Source of the DNA: Marsupella aquatica
Lineage: Eukaryota; Marchantiophyta
Direction of reading: 5' to 3'
DNA: 64,000 nt
Assembly: GCA_973895155.1 (NCBI GenBank)
Contig: OZ316892.1
Span: 26,226,001-26,290,000, forward strand
The notes beneath the pieces were generated by a model that saw only the letters and a list, made by a program, of their open reading frames with translations, made no database searches and was not told the DNA's origin. Every line of letters begins with the position of its first letter. Within the stretch, counting starts at the first letter, position 1. Both the position numbers and the translations under genes were made by a program. Below are positions 13,671 through 26,439 of the stretch, in pieces.

Positions 13671-14304
13671 CTGGTTCTAATTTTGGGTGCACTTCCTCGG
13701 CGATGCTTCCCACCGTGGTTTTTGGTGCTCAATTGCATATGCTACTGTCTCCCTGGCCTCATCCAGCCCGTTATTTCTATATGTGAGATCTGTGGTTGGA
13801 GCCTCAAACTCATCTTCACCCGCGTGAGGCGTCTCCTAGCTGATTCCCACATGTTCCCATCTGGACGGACGCATGAAGATTATGTGTTGGTAGAGCTTTC
13901 ACTGGATTTGGAAGGGTAAATCAGCCCATAACAAGAATGTACCCATCCAAGCAGCCATGATGACTCGACTGACAGTTTTGTACTCATTCATTTTGAGTAA
14001 GGTCCCATTCTCCCCTAGAAATTCTAATTTGGAAATACTTAGAAGCAAACTAAATGCCTTCTTCGCAGGTGGGTAGAGCTTTCTGATCATCGTAAAAGGA
14101 TTCCAGATGAGATTTGCCTCTGTTTGCGTTATATTTGGCAGGGAGGAATCCTACACGAAGGTTAGCTAGAGCTTCTCCCTGTATTATTTGGAAACCTGAA
14201 TGATCGATCTTCAATACCAAATTCCAAGAACTGATGCGGTAAACTGGTAAACTGGTAAAGTGTACAAGAACTAGCAATGATGAAGTGATCGGGCTGATTT
14301 CCAC

Positions 14305-14725
14305 GTACGAGTCCTTGTCAACATGCTTCAAGGATCTCGACAAAGTCCATTCAACTAATCACTACGGACAGGCAATTCTACCTATTTGTAGATTGACGCC
14401 ATTAGCCAATGACCTTCATTAAATTCCTTAGATCGAGATCAAGAGAGAGTAGATTCTCCACTTTCAAGTCTTTGTCAACATGACTCACGGTACCATAAAA
14501 AATCTAGGCACTGTGAATCGTGAACGGTAGTCTAGGCCGCTTAAACTCCTTGTCAACGTAACTCGACGATCGCAACAAAAATCCATTCAACTAATGACTC
14601 AGGACAGTCTAGGCAGTTCTGCCTAGTTGTAGACTGGTGCCAGTAGCTGGTGATCGTGACTGTAGGGAGAATCTGCTTTCCGCCTCTCGATCTAATGATT
14701 TGCACTCTCAATCAGTCTTCGTCAA
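14305..14725. repeat. Dispersed TCCTTGTCAAC repeat family
   Basis: Two longer copies (about 14310-14415 and 14546-14662) share CCTTGTCAAC, CCATTCAACTAAT, GGACAG and TTGTAGA(C/T)TG in the same order. Partial copies start near 14465 and 14710. A further copy with the GATCGCAACA word lies at about 17088-17130. No coding capacity is visible, so this is an old non-autonomous repeat. The rest of 13670-17400 shows no gene. Confidence 0.55.
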
Positions 14726-15716
14726 CCTAACTCAAACACAGCACTCAAATGCAAACTTGTGAGCGACATTCAATCAAGGTAGCGTAAGTGTCCCCAGACT
14801 GAGGTGATCGCCTACTGCAGATCAAGGAGCACAAGACAGTCTGAGGAGTGAGGGTCGTCACTGGTTCACAGTATGTGAATTTTTTCGAGCTCATACATAC
14901 TCAGGCCAAGTTAGTCCTACATACTTCAAACACTATAAATTGTATACGTCGAACGAGATTGAATTTTCGAGCTCATTCATACCCGGCCAAATTATTTGCG
15001 CATAACTCGTACACTAGAAATTGTATATGGGTACGTCAAATGGAAAAGTAACACAGCTTCGATTTGTGTTCGAATTTTTAGTGTAGGAAGCAAATTCATC
15101 CAAGACTACCGTGGTTTATTGTCATGATTAATGAGAGACCAGTGTGAGAGAGACCAGCGTGAGGAATATAATGACCTAGCCTGCTTAACAGTTCCTTGAC
15201 CTAAATAGGATTCCATGCTATTTACTTGCTCAGCTTTGCCCCTATCCCTGTTACTTTAAGTCATGCCAAAAAGTTAGAGTCATGGTCCAGAGGCTAGGCC
15301 CCGGAGTAGCTGTTAATTGCCCTGTCTACTAGTTAGATGTATTTCAAAAGATATTAGGGACAAAAAAATTACCTTGAGGTGGTTTAAATTTTGGCCACAA
15401 AAACCATGTACACTTCACCATTCAGTCTTTATTCATAGGACTCATCTTTATTCACCACTACCCAACTGCCCTGTAGGTTTGTGCAAACCTCTGTTAAAAT
15501 TGCCACCATAAAGAATCAAGAATTACCAGTCATCTTAAATTAACATTTGGGATGCCATTTCAATTTAGAAAGGAAGTCAGACTTGTCCATCAGCTCATTC
15601 TTGTATAACCTAGCTCATAAACCCATTTGCTCTTTGGCACAACCCTACCTAGTGTGTATCTCGTTTGTGAAATTATCTCACCCACTAGATTGGGAGCTTA
15701 ATAGATCAGGCCATGT

Positions 15717-16400
15717 ATTTCATGATTTTAAGGTCCTATCATTCAGCAGCTAGCAATTCAAACTTGGATCTTATTTAGGACACCAAAAATTTCAGCAAAC
15801 TATCTGCCTCTTGTTGCATGATTATTTTGCTGCTAAGGAATAGTCCAGCATGGGTATCCGTATTTGTTGTGGGGTACCCAAACCCCTACAGGACATTCTG
15901 GGCTGCACACCCAGGAGAGTTAAACAATCCATGATATCTAGGAGAGTTAAACAATCCATGATCCTGAAGACATAGATGATTTGTTTAGCTTAAGCTGCCA
16001 ATCAAAATGCTTTCTAAAGGACATTGAATTAAAAATTTCATTATTCCTAGGCCAGGCTATACCATGCCTTTAAATAAGTTTGTTCACAGGGGAAAATAAC
16101 GGATCACAAGGAAAAGTAAATGAAGCTTCAACTTAGTGAACAGCAGAGCAGAGCTTGCGCATAAAAGCCTTGATAAGTGGGGAATTGTTTGCAGGGAAAA
16201 ATGTGGGGTCACTGGGTGAAGTCATCCTTGTTTCTAATCCTTGTATCCTTCGATCATGTTACCTGGGTGGGATTATGGGGAAATTCATGATGACATCTTG
16301 CAGGTTCCCAGTCCCCCTTGCGCATCATGATCTGCCCTGCCTCTCCGAACAGCAAATTGAAAAGGCTAGGAAAATTCCAGAGTAAACTGTATATGAGAGG
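15717..16400 (+). repeat. Dispersed repeat family, copy 1
   Basis: This stretch shares ordered blocks with 21338-21900: CATGATTTTAAG, ATCATTCAGCA, a GGTATCCG(C/T)ATTTG block, GGGGTA(C/G)CC and GGATCACA. About 70-75% appears alignable by eye. I see no terminal repeats, target duplication or protein, so the class is unknown. Confidence 0.6.
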
Positions 16401-17152
16401 ATCTATTGCAGAGGCCCTAAAGCAAATAACCTCAGCCTTCCTAAAATTTTGAAGCTGTTATATGGTGAATCCAGCTTTCACATTTTGTCTTATTCAAATT
16501 TTGTGTTTAATATTTTGATTTTAATGTGCCTTAATAAGGTGAATAATTTACATTAATTTAATTTTGAATTAACTTTTGGACCCCTTTTAATTTTAGTGCC
16601 AGAGTAGATGCTGAACTTCATATGAGACTGCTGTCACGGACTCTGTCCATTTGAGGAACCCTGCCGGTCCTTGCTCACTGGCAGGTTTTCTGGAGTGTGC
16701 CTCTCCCATTACACTGTCTAGTATTTAAATCACTAGTTTATTTTCCTTGTGCTTAGATTTCCACTAGCCATGTAAAAGGGGAAGTGTCCAAGACCTTAAC
16801 CCTTTTTCACTTTCTTCTCATTCTTCTCCTTTCCCTTTCCATATTGCTCCACAAATTCAAGAAATGATACTATTTATGAACATGCTATATGGTGAAACTA
16901 GGTTTTTGTCATGGCTAACGGTGGTTCAGGTCTTGCTTCTCTTCTTGTTCTGGCCTCTCCGGTTTCCGGTTTGATTTGGGCTGCACCACAACCTCCAGTC
17001 AAACAGGGGTGCCCACTCCACTTTGTGGGGCACCCATGTTGTATGCTGGTATTTTGAATGAATTTCAATTGATTGTTTCGAGTAAGAGTCCTTGTCAACG
17101 TCGTTACGATCGCAACACAATCCATTGGAGTATTGGAATAGAGTCATTGCCG

Positions 17153-17156
<4 letters not shown>

Positions 17157-17187
<31 letters not shown>
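17157..17187. repeat. (AG)n microsatellite
   Basis: An uninterrupted run of about 15 AG dinucleotides. The serine-leucine run of the minus-strand frame crossing it is an artefact of this repeat. Confidence 0.95.
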
Positions 17188-17188
<1 letters not shown>

Positions 17189-17887
17189 TAAATCTATCGT
17201 ACCAATAATATATATATTCCACATCGAGCCCTATGGGAGGGGCCAAGGACGGAAAGTACGGAACTCGAGTGCGAATGATATCTTTCGAAGACTCGCAAAC
17301 GATATCAATCCTTACAGGGGGAATCGGTCTCCTATTTCAAGGCTGGAGCGAAACGACATTATAGAGTGTATACACAGAAATCAGATCTCCACGGATCGAG
17401 AATCCTGAGCTTCCCAGCCAAGTAGCTCGTGAAACACTGGTCGGTGAGCCTCCTTGCCAGTAGCAACGCTTCAATGGCATAAGCAGATTCGAGATCTGAT
17501 CTAGCTTTCAATTCAGTCACACGATGATCTAGTTAGGTACGTCGTGCATGTGTGTATTCTTGAAGAATTATAGAACCCACCTCAGGTGACGGAGCTTAAG
17601 TCCCTTCAATCAAATGTGGAAATGTCTAGAGCGAAATGACTAGAGTTTCTAATGACTGTTGTTTGTCATGAGCCAGACTGAAAATTCGCACAGGAGATGG
17701 GCAGACGAAGGGAAGCTAAGAGGAACAACTAGAAGAGCAAACCGCAATGTCTTCTCGAACTCACTGAGAACAGTCTCTCTCTCCATGGATCGAGAGTTGC
17801 TAGGCCCGGACCATGCCACTCCTGTCTTCTCTTACCCTTACTAGCTGGATGATCAACTTCTAGAGACGACTGAAAAGTCAGTAGGAG

Positions 17888-19163
17888 ATGGACGACCTGG
17901 AGATTAAAGAGTCATTTTCAAATTGCGTAGGGGCGGTGGAACAGGAGATTGAGGTGCTCGTGAAAGCGCAGGAAATAGCTGTCCAGTCACGGGAAAACTT
18001 ACCAAAAGAAATATCGCAACGAGAAGCCGAAAGGCATATTTTGGAATTAACCTTGGCCCTCGCGCTCAAGAAAATAAACGAGAATAAAATTTTGTGTGAG
18101 GACAAGAATGCGTTAGAGCTCCTTGTTCGCAAAAAGGAAGCATCGAAGCATGCAATGAGACTAAAGTTTCAGGCCGAGAAGGACAAATGGAACGACCTCT
18201 CGAATGTTCGTGCAGTGAATTTGGCCGGTAAATTAAAGAAGATGGAGTCGGAGATGAAAGGAAAGTTACTGGAGAAGGAGGTTTTGATGGATTATATGCA
18301 AAAGAAAAACGAGGCGGACAGGCTACAGCTGAAAGAAGCACACAAAGGTGGTGACTCCCCTATGACGCATGACAGATACTCATTAGTGATCGGCTTGCTC
18401 AAGTGTCTCAAAGTTGTATTATTGTAGGAGGAAGGCTTCGCATAGTATCTGACTTCTGACTTTTACGTGATGCTCCTTATTCCAGAGCTCAATGCATTGA
18501 AACTGGAAGTTCAACGGCTTACTAGACCGCAAGCAGAAGGTCGTCATGAGCCATTTTCGACAGAAGTTCTCGAATGCAAACCGAATGTGAGTTACGTACC
18601 AACGGCAGTAGCACAAGAAATTCAGCAGGTAAGGCAGACTTTTTGTATGATGTTGAAGTCATTGATTAACCTACGCCCGATCGAGAGAATTATAATCAAT
18701 AAGATAAGAAGATACGTTTTGATTATCCGTGCTGTTTCGATGTGCGCAGTATTCATGCAGCACTTTATTTTCTGATTGTTGTGCCATGATCCGTTCTCTT
18801 TGCTAGCTCCCACAGGCTAGAAGAATTAGCTTGAGAGACAACTGGCCAAATGTGGCAGCGGATCATGTTCCGGTGAAGCCGCAGGGTAGCAAGGAATCTG
18901 TTCTTGGGCACGAAGCAAGAAAAATTAAAAAACAAAGGAGTAACCTTGTTGACAAGAATCTCGAGGCAAATGTTTCTCCGCACCGCTGGCATGTGCCCCT
19001 GAGGCTCGTTGAGACGCGATATACTCGAAGAACGCTGCAAACACAATCGAGCCCTCCGCAGAACTACCTAGCAAGAACAGTCTGCATAGCTGACCCTCGA
19101 AGAACTGCAAACACAATCGAGCCCTCCGCAGAACTACCTAGCAAGAACAGTCTGTATAGCTGA
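17888..19163 (+). CDS. Unrecognised coiled-coil protein, tandem copy 1 (5' end possibly damaged)
   Basis: I do not recognise this family. Exons 17888-18350, 18486-18628 and 18816-19163 join in phase and would encode about 317 residues. Exon 1 is charged and heptad-like (EQEIEVLVKAQEIAVQS, REAERHILELTLA), as expected of a coiled coil. The exon 1 donor, the exon 2 acceptor (TATTCCAG) and their phase 1 match copies 2 and 3. A frame homologous to the N-terminus of the other copies starts at the ATG near 17785 but hits stops before 17880. MDDLEIK at 17888 is therefore either a secondary start or part of a pseudogene. The C-terminal end runs into a local 72-bp duplication. Function is unknown. Confidence 0.5.
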
Positions 19164-19165
19164 CC
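19025..19165. repeat. Tandem duplication, 72 bp + 69 bp
   Basis: The unit starting TCGAAGAACGCTGCAAACAC is repeated immediately. The second copy lacks three bases (CGC) and has one C/T difference (CTGCATAGC versus CTGTATAGC). It lies in the last exon of coiled-coil copy 1 and duplicates its tail. Confidence 0.9.
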
Positions 19166-19191
19166 GGGCCAAAAAGTGTCGGGCATGTCCT

Positions 19192-19305
19192 GTGACGGAA
19201 TGCCCCTGAACTTACTTACTTTAGAGCTGCCTCACCAAGCAATTTTGTTGTGACGGAATGCCCCTGAACTTACTTACTTTAGAGCTGCCTCACCAAGCAA
19301 TTTTG
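19192..19305. repeat. Tandem duplication, period 58 bp
   Basis: GTGACGGAATGCCCCTGAAC and the following sequence to CAATTTTG occur twice in a row with no visible difference. It lies just downstream of coiled-coil copy 1 and close to the other duplication, so this spot seems prone to slippage. Confidence 0.9.
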
Positions 19306-20591
19306 AACCTACGTCAGCCGGGTTGAATCAAATTCAGCCTCCGATCTACTGGGATTTTTTATGGAGGAGTTGCAGCGAAAGGTCCATTGACAAAAGAGGC
19401 TGACATTTGTCATTCTCGTCCAGGTACTAGCTACAGTCGGTACTATAGTACTGACAAGAATTAGCGTAAACCTACAGAGCAACGGATATACATCGCAAAC
19501 AGAAAGGTGTAGTGGAATAACGAAGAGAGAGTCGATCTGAGCGGGAAAGGATATGAGATATCTGTTTCTTTTCCCAACTGGCAACTTTCTTCAGTCCTTT
19601 CATGGATGTCTGCATCTAAAGGATCTTTGAGCGTGCATGCGCCCATGTTTTGTATAAATTGCCCACACAGTTGTTGGTTTGAAAATTTCTTCACCTTCAA
19701 GAGCTTTGCGTTACTGTGCATTCTTTGAATTTTCACGAGATTCAATTATAATGCTCTTGTTGGAGATTTCCTACGTCGGCCGTAGAATCTAAGACCAGAC
19801 AAGTTCCCTTCAGTCAGTTGATAGGATTACAATTAAAAAGACCATTGTCTCCCTCAGATCCACACTGGGGTCACGAAAATATGTCTCGGCTGTCTTTCAT
19901 GACGAATCTTGGCTTGAGTGTTCCGTCACTCAATATATTTATTCAATGGTGGGCGACTCAGCATGAGTTTCTTTTGTACAAATTGTCGAAGCTTTGTCTA
20001 GCTACGAGCTGGAGTGAGTTTCTGGATAATTATATCCAACTTTCTCTCAAGGGGAGCATGAACGTAACGCTTGCTAACTTGTAGGTTGATTATTTCGATA
20101 GCTTCTCGTTAATACCTGTCTTACAGATTCATTTGTTCCTATCTCAAGAAATATGAGAGAGTGCCGTCTTCCCCGAAAATAGCACTGTCGTGTTCGAAGT
20201 TTCAAATGCTATTTCTTCAAAGCTCTGTCCGAATTTCAAATAGAAACCCACTTTGCATACAAATCCTCACAATATATGGTACCATCGTTTTCAATTCGAA
20301 GATTATATACGAATACAAATCATTGTTCCAACGCGAACATCACATCTCGAATGTCAGGTCTAGACGAAAGCTCAGAAAATACATAACTATTTGTGTGTGA
20401 TAGAAGACAAGGAAAAACATTTGAAGAGAAAATTTAAATATAGAAATGATCCAAGATTAAAATTTATCTAGACATTAACTTCAATGATCATGAAAGTACA
20501 AACAATTCAGAATTAGGGGAAAAAAGGATGAGCTATAATGGTTTTACCATCAACTGGCCCCAAGCGAGGCCATACAGGTTGCGAATACCAG

Positions 20592-20797
20592 GAGCTATAA
20601 TGGAGAAGGGAGAGGCCTCCCAAGAGAAAAGGGGGAGAAGAGGCAAGGAGGAGGAGAAGAGTTGTCACCCCCCCACCTAGGGTTGTGTAAATGTGAGCTA
20701 TAATGGAGAAGGGAGAGGCCGCCCAAGAGAAAAGGGGGAGAAGAGGCAAGGAGGAGGAGAAGAGTTGTCACCCCCCACCTTGGGTTGTGTAAATGTG
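20592..20797. repeat. Tandem duplication, 2 x 103 bp, purine-rich
   Basis: The unit starts GAGCTATAATGGAGAAGGGA and ends GTTGTGTAAATGT. The second copy differs at only a few positions (for example CCTCCC versus CCGCCC, and one C fewer in the C run). Confidence 0.9.
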
Positions 20798-20837
20798 TAT
20801 GCTTGTGTTGTTCTCACCTATCTCTTTTATCATTTTT

Positions 20838-21310
20838 GTGTAAATATTTTTTTGACATTTTTTTTAGTTGACATCTTTTCCTAACTTTAACATCATTTTC
20901 TTGCTTTGACATCTTTTAATCATCTGAACATCTTTTCTCCCTCGACTGCTTTTGCACTCCTCAACATCATTTCGTCTCCTTGACATTTTTTTTCACCTCA
21001 ACATTTTATCTTTTTCTCATCTCGTCATCTTTCTTCACCTTAATATCCTTTTCTCTCCTTGACATCTTTTTCTTACCTTAAACATCTTTTTTTCACCTTG
21101 TCATCTCTTCTCTCCTCAACATCTTTTTTCATCTCGATTTCTTTTATCTCATCTCAACATATTTTTCTCATCTTGACATCTTTATCTCATCACAAAATAT
21201 TTTTCTCTTCTCGACATCTTTTCTTCGCCTTAACATCTTATTCATCTCAATCTACTTCTTTTCCTCACCTTCACATCTTTCTTCACCTTAACATCTTTGT
21301 GCAACTCACA
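20838..21310 (+). repeat. Low-complexity T/C-rich array around ACATCTTTTTCTC
   Basis: About 470 bases consist almost wholly of variants of (T/A)(G/A)ACATCTTTT(T/C)(T/C)CTCACCT, spaced 15-32 bp apart. Open frames inside are compositional artefacts rich in S, F and L. Confidence 0.8.
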
Positions 21311-21337
21311 GGCATGGGGCTAGTCAGACCATATTTA

Positions 21338-21900
21338 ACATGATTTTAAGTTCCCATCATTCAGCAAGTAACAATTAAAAGTTGGAAATAATACACCAAA
21401 ATTAAAAGCAAATTAACTACCTGCCTTGTTTGCATATAGGAAGAGGGTTCTTTGGATGGAGAGATTGGCCTCTTGTTGCATTATTTGCGCTCCAGGAATA
21501 ATCCTCCATTGGTATCCGCATTTGATTTGGGGTAGCCCAACCCCAGCAGGAGGTTGTGGGCTGGGATGCATTTTAGATCGAGCTTAAGCCCCCAATATGA
21601 AAAGCTTTCTTAAGGATGTTGAATTCAAACCTTCATTATTGCTCGGCTCTACCATAACTTTAATCCATTTGTAGATAGGGGAAATAATGGATCACAAAAG
21701 AAAGTGAGTGGAACAGCATGCTTCAAGTTAATGGATAGCAGATTAGAAACTTAGAAGAAATTATGAGGCCAGAGGGTAAAGTAATCCTTGTTCTTATTGG
21801 AAGATCGTAACATATTCAGACTTGTATGTGGAATTTACAGACGAGGGCCCTCTTTTCACCGGACCCTATTGGAAGCAAAATAATGTGCTGCTCCCAAAAC
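21338..21900 (+). repeat. Dispersed repeat family, copy 2
   Basis: Partner of 15717-16400 in the same orientation, sharing ordered blocks such as CATCATTCAGCA, GGTATCCGCATTTG and GGATCACAA. Its upstream edge abuts the T/C-rich array, so the original boundary is not visible. Confidence 0.6.
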
Positions 21901-22633
21901 TTGTCCAGCAACTGCTATGAAGAACTGATGAACCTGCCCTGCCCATAATCACACATCAAAATGTGTTAATATAATCAAAATATTGTAATCTATAAATGTG
22001 CACTCATTGATTTAAGTAAAATAATAAGGATTATTATGATATGGAATAATCTCATACACCCTATTAACTCCTATAATACAAGGTCCCACCTATTTTTGCA
22101 GTTGTAGTCCTTTACACTTGCAGTGCCAAATGTTTCCTTTTGGAAGGAACCAAAGCGAGAAACCACAAAAATCTGGGAAAAGAGACACTCGGGGGAGAAA
22201 ATGGAGGGGGGAGTATCAAGGAGGATTTGTCTCGAGCTGCTCTTGAATTGAGGCACTGGTTGGTGAGCCTCCCTGCCAGTGGCAACAGCTTTCAATGGTA
22301 TCCGGTACATTCGAGACCTGATCTAACTTTCAATTCAGTCACATGATGATCGAGTCACCTGATCGGATTCATTCAAGAAATTTTGAGACTTCGTGCATGT
22401 GTATCAATTCTTGAACAATTATGGAACTCACTACATGTGACCACGAAGCTTAAGTCCCTTCGATCAAGTAAGGAAATGTCTAGAGTGGAGGAGTTGTGCC
22501 GCTAATGAACGTTGTTTGTATGCACCAGACTGAAAATTAGCACTGGAGATAAGCAGCAAGGGAAGAGGAGCAACTGGAAGAGCACACAGCATTAATCGTC
22601 TTCTCAATCTCACCGAGAACAGTCTCTCTCTCC

Positions 22634-23600
22634 ATGGCTCCAGAGTTCCGAGGTCCGGACAAGTCTTGTCTTCTCTTACACTTACTGAAAGATGAGCTTC
22701 TAGGAGACAATGATTTGGAGACGATTGAAAACTGGAAGATGGATAACCTGGAGAATCAAGTGTCAGTTTCAAATCACATGTGGGCGCTGGAAAAGGAGAT
22801 TCAGTGCTCATGGTAGCGAAGGCATTAGCTCTCCAGTCACGGGAGAACTTACAAAGAGAAATTACTCGAAGAGAAGCAGAAAGGAATACGTTGGAGCTGA
22901 CCTTGTTAAAAGCCGTTGCGTTCAAGAAAATGAACGAGATTGACGTTTTGCGGCAGGAAAGAAAAGAGGTAGAGCGCCTTGTTGACGAACAGCAACAGTC
23001 GAAGATTCGAATGGAACGAAAATTCTTGAACGAGATTAAATTTTTGCAGGAGGAAAACCAATTTGATTTTCGTTCCCATATTGTAATAATGAGGCGTTCG
23101 AATCTACAGCACAAAACCGAGAAGGACGAATGGAATGACTCGAATGTTCGTGCAATCAATTTGGCCAGTACTAAATTCAAGGAGATGGAGTCGGAGGTGA
23201 AACGAGAATTGCTGGAGAAGGAGTTATTGATGGATCTTACTCGAAAAAGAGACGAGGCGGACAGGTTACAGCTGAAAGAAGCACACAAACTTGGTAATCG
23301 CCTGTGGTATATGACCGATGCTCATTGGCTTGCTCAAGTGCCTTAATGTTGAATTGTTATAGGACGGAGGCTTTGCATGGTGTCTGACGTCTGACTTTTA
23401 CGTGATGCCATTTATTCCAGAGTGCGATGCACTGAAATCGGAAATTCAGGGGCTTCGAGCGCAAGCAGAAGGTCATGCAAAGGCGGTACCTTTGGACCAG
23501 TCCTATATTCAAGGAGAAGGAGTCGATAATGGATCTTACTGAGAAACCTGGTGGATGCACGTTTTTGAGGACAGTGGCAGTTTGAAATGAGGCCATGATC
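22634..23600 (+). pseudogene. Coiled-coil gene, tandem copy 2, frameshifted
   Basis: Exon 1 (22634-23293) begins MAPEFRGPDKSCLLL and aligns with copies 1 and 3. A one-base loss near 22795-22810 ends the first frame at IQCSW. The other frame then resumes with ALALQSRENLQREITRREAE and runs through a long charged coiled coil to EADRLQLKEAHKLG at a GTAATC donor. Exon 2 starts after TATTCCAG at 23421 (ECDALKSEIQGLRAQAEG) and hits a stop near 23540. An undetected splice could bypass the shift, but the sister copies argue for a lesion. Confidence 0.6.
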
Positions 23601-24796
23601 AGCGAAACGAGGATCAGGGGAACTCCCAGTGGTCGTGATCGAAATTATTTTGTAGCTGACTCGCGAATTTTGAACCTACTTCAGCCGTGGTGAATCCAAT
23701 TCAGTCCTCCAATCTACTGGAAGGCTTGTACATGAAATTTGGATAGATGCAGGTAGAGAGGTTGCAGCGAAAGGTCCATCCACGAAAAACTGCATGTCTT
23801 ACCATTGTCAATCTCTCCTAGGTATTACGGTGCGGTACTACTGAACAGGAATTAGGGTAAACCGATATAGCACAGCCATATGAAGCGAAAATCATGGATA
23901 TACTTTGGGAACATAAAGGTCTACAGGAAGAACGATGAGAAAGTATGAGAGAAAGGATACGAGCTAATCTATTTGTTTTCCCAATTGTTAAACTTTCTTC
24001 AGTCCTTTCATGGATGCATCTAAAGGAGCTTTGAGCTTTCATCCGCGGAACTTGCTTCCACCACATTTTGTTAAAATAGCCTAGACAATTGTTAGTTTGG
24101 AAATTGCTTCACTTTCAACAGATTTGTGTTACATTGCCTTCTTTGAATGTCCACTAGATTCACTCACAATGCTCTATTTGGAAATGTCTAGGTTGGCCGT
24201 AGAATATAGAGACCACTTCCCTAGCTTCAGTCAATCGATACGATTACAATCCGAACATCGTTATTTGCCTCCGACGCACACTGGGCACGAAAATATCTCA
24301 GTGCAAATGTTGAGCGGCCTTTCATGAAGAAGCTTGGATTGAGTGCTTCCCTACATATGTCATCGAATAGTGAGTGACTCAGCATGAGTTTCTTGGTATG
24401 ACCATTCGAAGCTCTTTCTATGTGCTGGAGTGAGTTTCTGTATCTAGTTTTCTCTCAAGGCGAGCATGAACACAACACTCCCTATCTTGTAGGTTGAACG
24501 TCCTTTGAGTTATGCCGTCTTCGCAGAAAATAGCACTATCGTGCTCTATGAATTTTGAGTTAACTTCAAATTAATGTTGTCTTTCTTCAAAGCTGCCTCC
24601 GCATTTCAAATAAAGTACTCGCAACTATGTATGCATACAAGAGTCCGTGATACATAGCACCATGGTTTTCTCAGTTCGAAGATTACACAAACACATAACA
24701 TCGTGGTGCAACTCGAACATCACATCTCGAATATCATGTCGAGCAATAATTGTTATGACTGAATAATGGCGGGTTAAGGCTAGCCGGTAGCTGGGC

Positions 24797-24925
24797 CACT
24801 AGTGACTTGCCATATTGCCACATTGTAACAAAAGTTTAATAGAAACCCAGTGACTTGCCATATTGCCACATTGCGGGGGGAGGGGGCGCCTAACTTGTAA
24901 CAAAAGTTTAATAGAAACCTGTGAG
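24797..24925. repeat. Short direct repeats GTGACTTGCCATATTGCCAC and AACAAAAGTTTAATAGAAAC
   Basis: The two phrases occur twice in the same order, as (copy)(copy plus a G-rich insert). Just downstream, 25000-25130 holds another tandem pair of about 73 bp (AATATCAAGACTAATCCATG...). There is no coding content. Confidence 0.75.
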
Positions 24926-25139
24926 ACAAGGGTCCTATCAAGCATATATCGCTTGTTCTTGTTGTCATAGACAAACCCTGTTATTATAGACAAACCCAAT
25001 ATCAAGACTAATCCATGTTCTAATTCTGCGAGATGGACTCATTAATGAGATCATGTTGTTGTCGACAAAACCAATATCAAGACTAATCCATGTTATGATT
25101 CTGCGAGATGGACTAATTAATGAGATCATGGCACAGCCG

Positions 25140-25870
25140 CATAGCTGCCCAGCCGCCCTGTGTCACGATATTATATAAATACTAGACACGACACAAAACA
25201 CAACATTAAAGAGGTCCGGTATTGGTCTTCACGACTTCACCTGAAATATATTATTCCCTTCGCATGACGCCCCATTATAAAACGTTTTGTAGATTAGCAA
25301 CATTAATGTGCATCGAGATTGGGTTCATCATTCTGTACTTTTGTAGATTTTAGCATTAATGTGCATCGAGATTGAGTCTCTACTTAATTAGAAACAAGCA
25401 GTCCTTGATGAGCCTTGATTAGTGTCTCACGCAATAATTGTCTTTCACTCGGTCCCATTTATGAGCCGCGAGCAAATTCAAGAACTCCCCATCATAACTC
25501 GGAAAGTTTGACGTGGGAATGATTCCCTCCTGGGCCCTGGCCTCCTTTTTCCATGAGAGAGTGATGGCAAGTACGGTGCAGGGTACACACATGCAAGACG
25601 GCTGCTGAAAAATCCGTTGAATCGAGGGAAGGACTACCAATCGAAGGGAATGAAGGATTGGAGCTCCCACATGGGTGTGGCGAAGCCATTTTACTCTACA
25701 ATTAATGTAGTCACGAAGGAGAATCGCCTTCGGGCCTTCTGCTTCTGCTTCCCGCCCAAGCAAGCAGCTCTTGTGACAGCTTTTGGGGTCCCAACCAGTA
25801 CAGTACAGTATCAGGCGCGCTAATCTATACAATGGGTTCCAGGTGGAATCTGATCTGCTTTTCAATGCAG
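25140..25870. other. Unresolved stretch with an unrecognised 148-codon minus frame
   Basis: A TATATAAATA box-like word sits near 25173. The minus strand from 25865 to 25419 is open for 148 codons without a domain I recognise. The chosen start is weak and no splice-linked partner is evident. It may be an intergenic frame or a decayed gene. Confidence 0.25.
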
Positions 25871-26439
25871 TGATTGAAGTGCATGGTGATCAGTTACCTG
25901 ACGCAATTCATGGTCAGTTGAAGATTTGTGCGTGTGTTTTGTTGCACAGATATTGTCGGACTGTCACGAAGCTCAGAGTCGAATGGTGATGGACTCGACA
26001 TCATTCTTGATTCGATTCAAGGTCAGCTTAAGATTCCGTGCATTTGTATTCTAGAACAAGAACAGTAGCACTGTAGATGCTAAGCCGAAGTCGCTTGGAA
26101 ATACCGTAAACCTGTCGATAGTCGGATTATGATCGGCTTCATCGGTCAGTTTGAGAGTGCTGCAAAACTTGTAGATAGTAAATTATGATCGAGTCATCTA
26201 ATCGGATTCATGGATAGAGTGCGTTTGTGTTGTTGAACGATTCTAGGACTAGCTGAAGCTCCTAATGAAAGTGAACTTCTATACAAATGATCAATGTTGC
26301 TCGACATGAAGCAGGCTGAAAATTATCACTGAACATCAATTAGAGAGGACGCAGGCGAAGGGAAGGGAAGGAAGGCCAGGGAGCAACGTGAGTAGCGAAC
26401 AGCGTCTGTCTGTCCTCTCAGGCAGCAGATTCTCTCTCC

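Larger units (their letters stand above)
17440..20400 (+). repeat. Segmental duplication unit 1 (with coiled-coil copy 1)
   Basis: Upstream flank (CACTGGT(C/T)GGTGAGCCTCC...), gene and downstream flank (GAACCTAC(G/T)TCAGCCG..., then a match to 24000-24740) align in order with 22250-24745. The duplication thus covers a block of about 3 kb, not just the coding exon. A more diverged third block spans about 25850-27800. Confidence 0.75.

Noticed and set aside
16898-17246. Minus-strand frame with a long SLSLSLSLS run suggesting a signal or membrane peptide
   Set aside because: Produced by the (AG)n microsatellite at 17157-17187.
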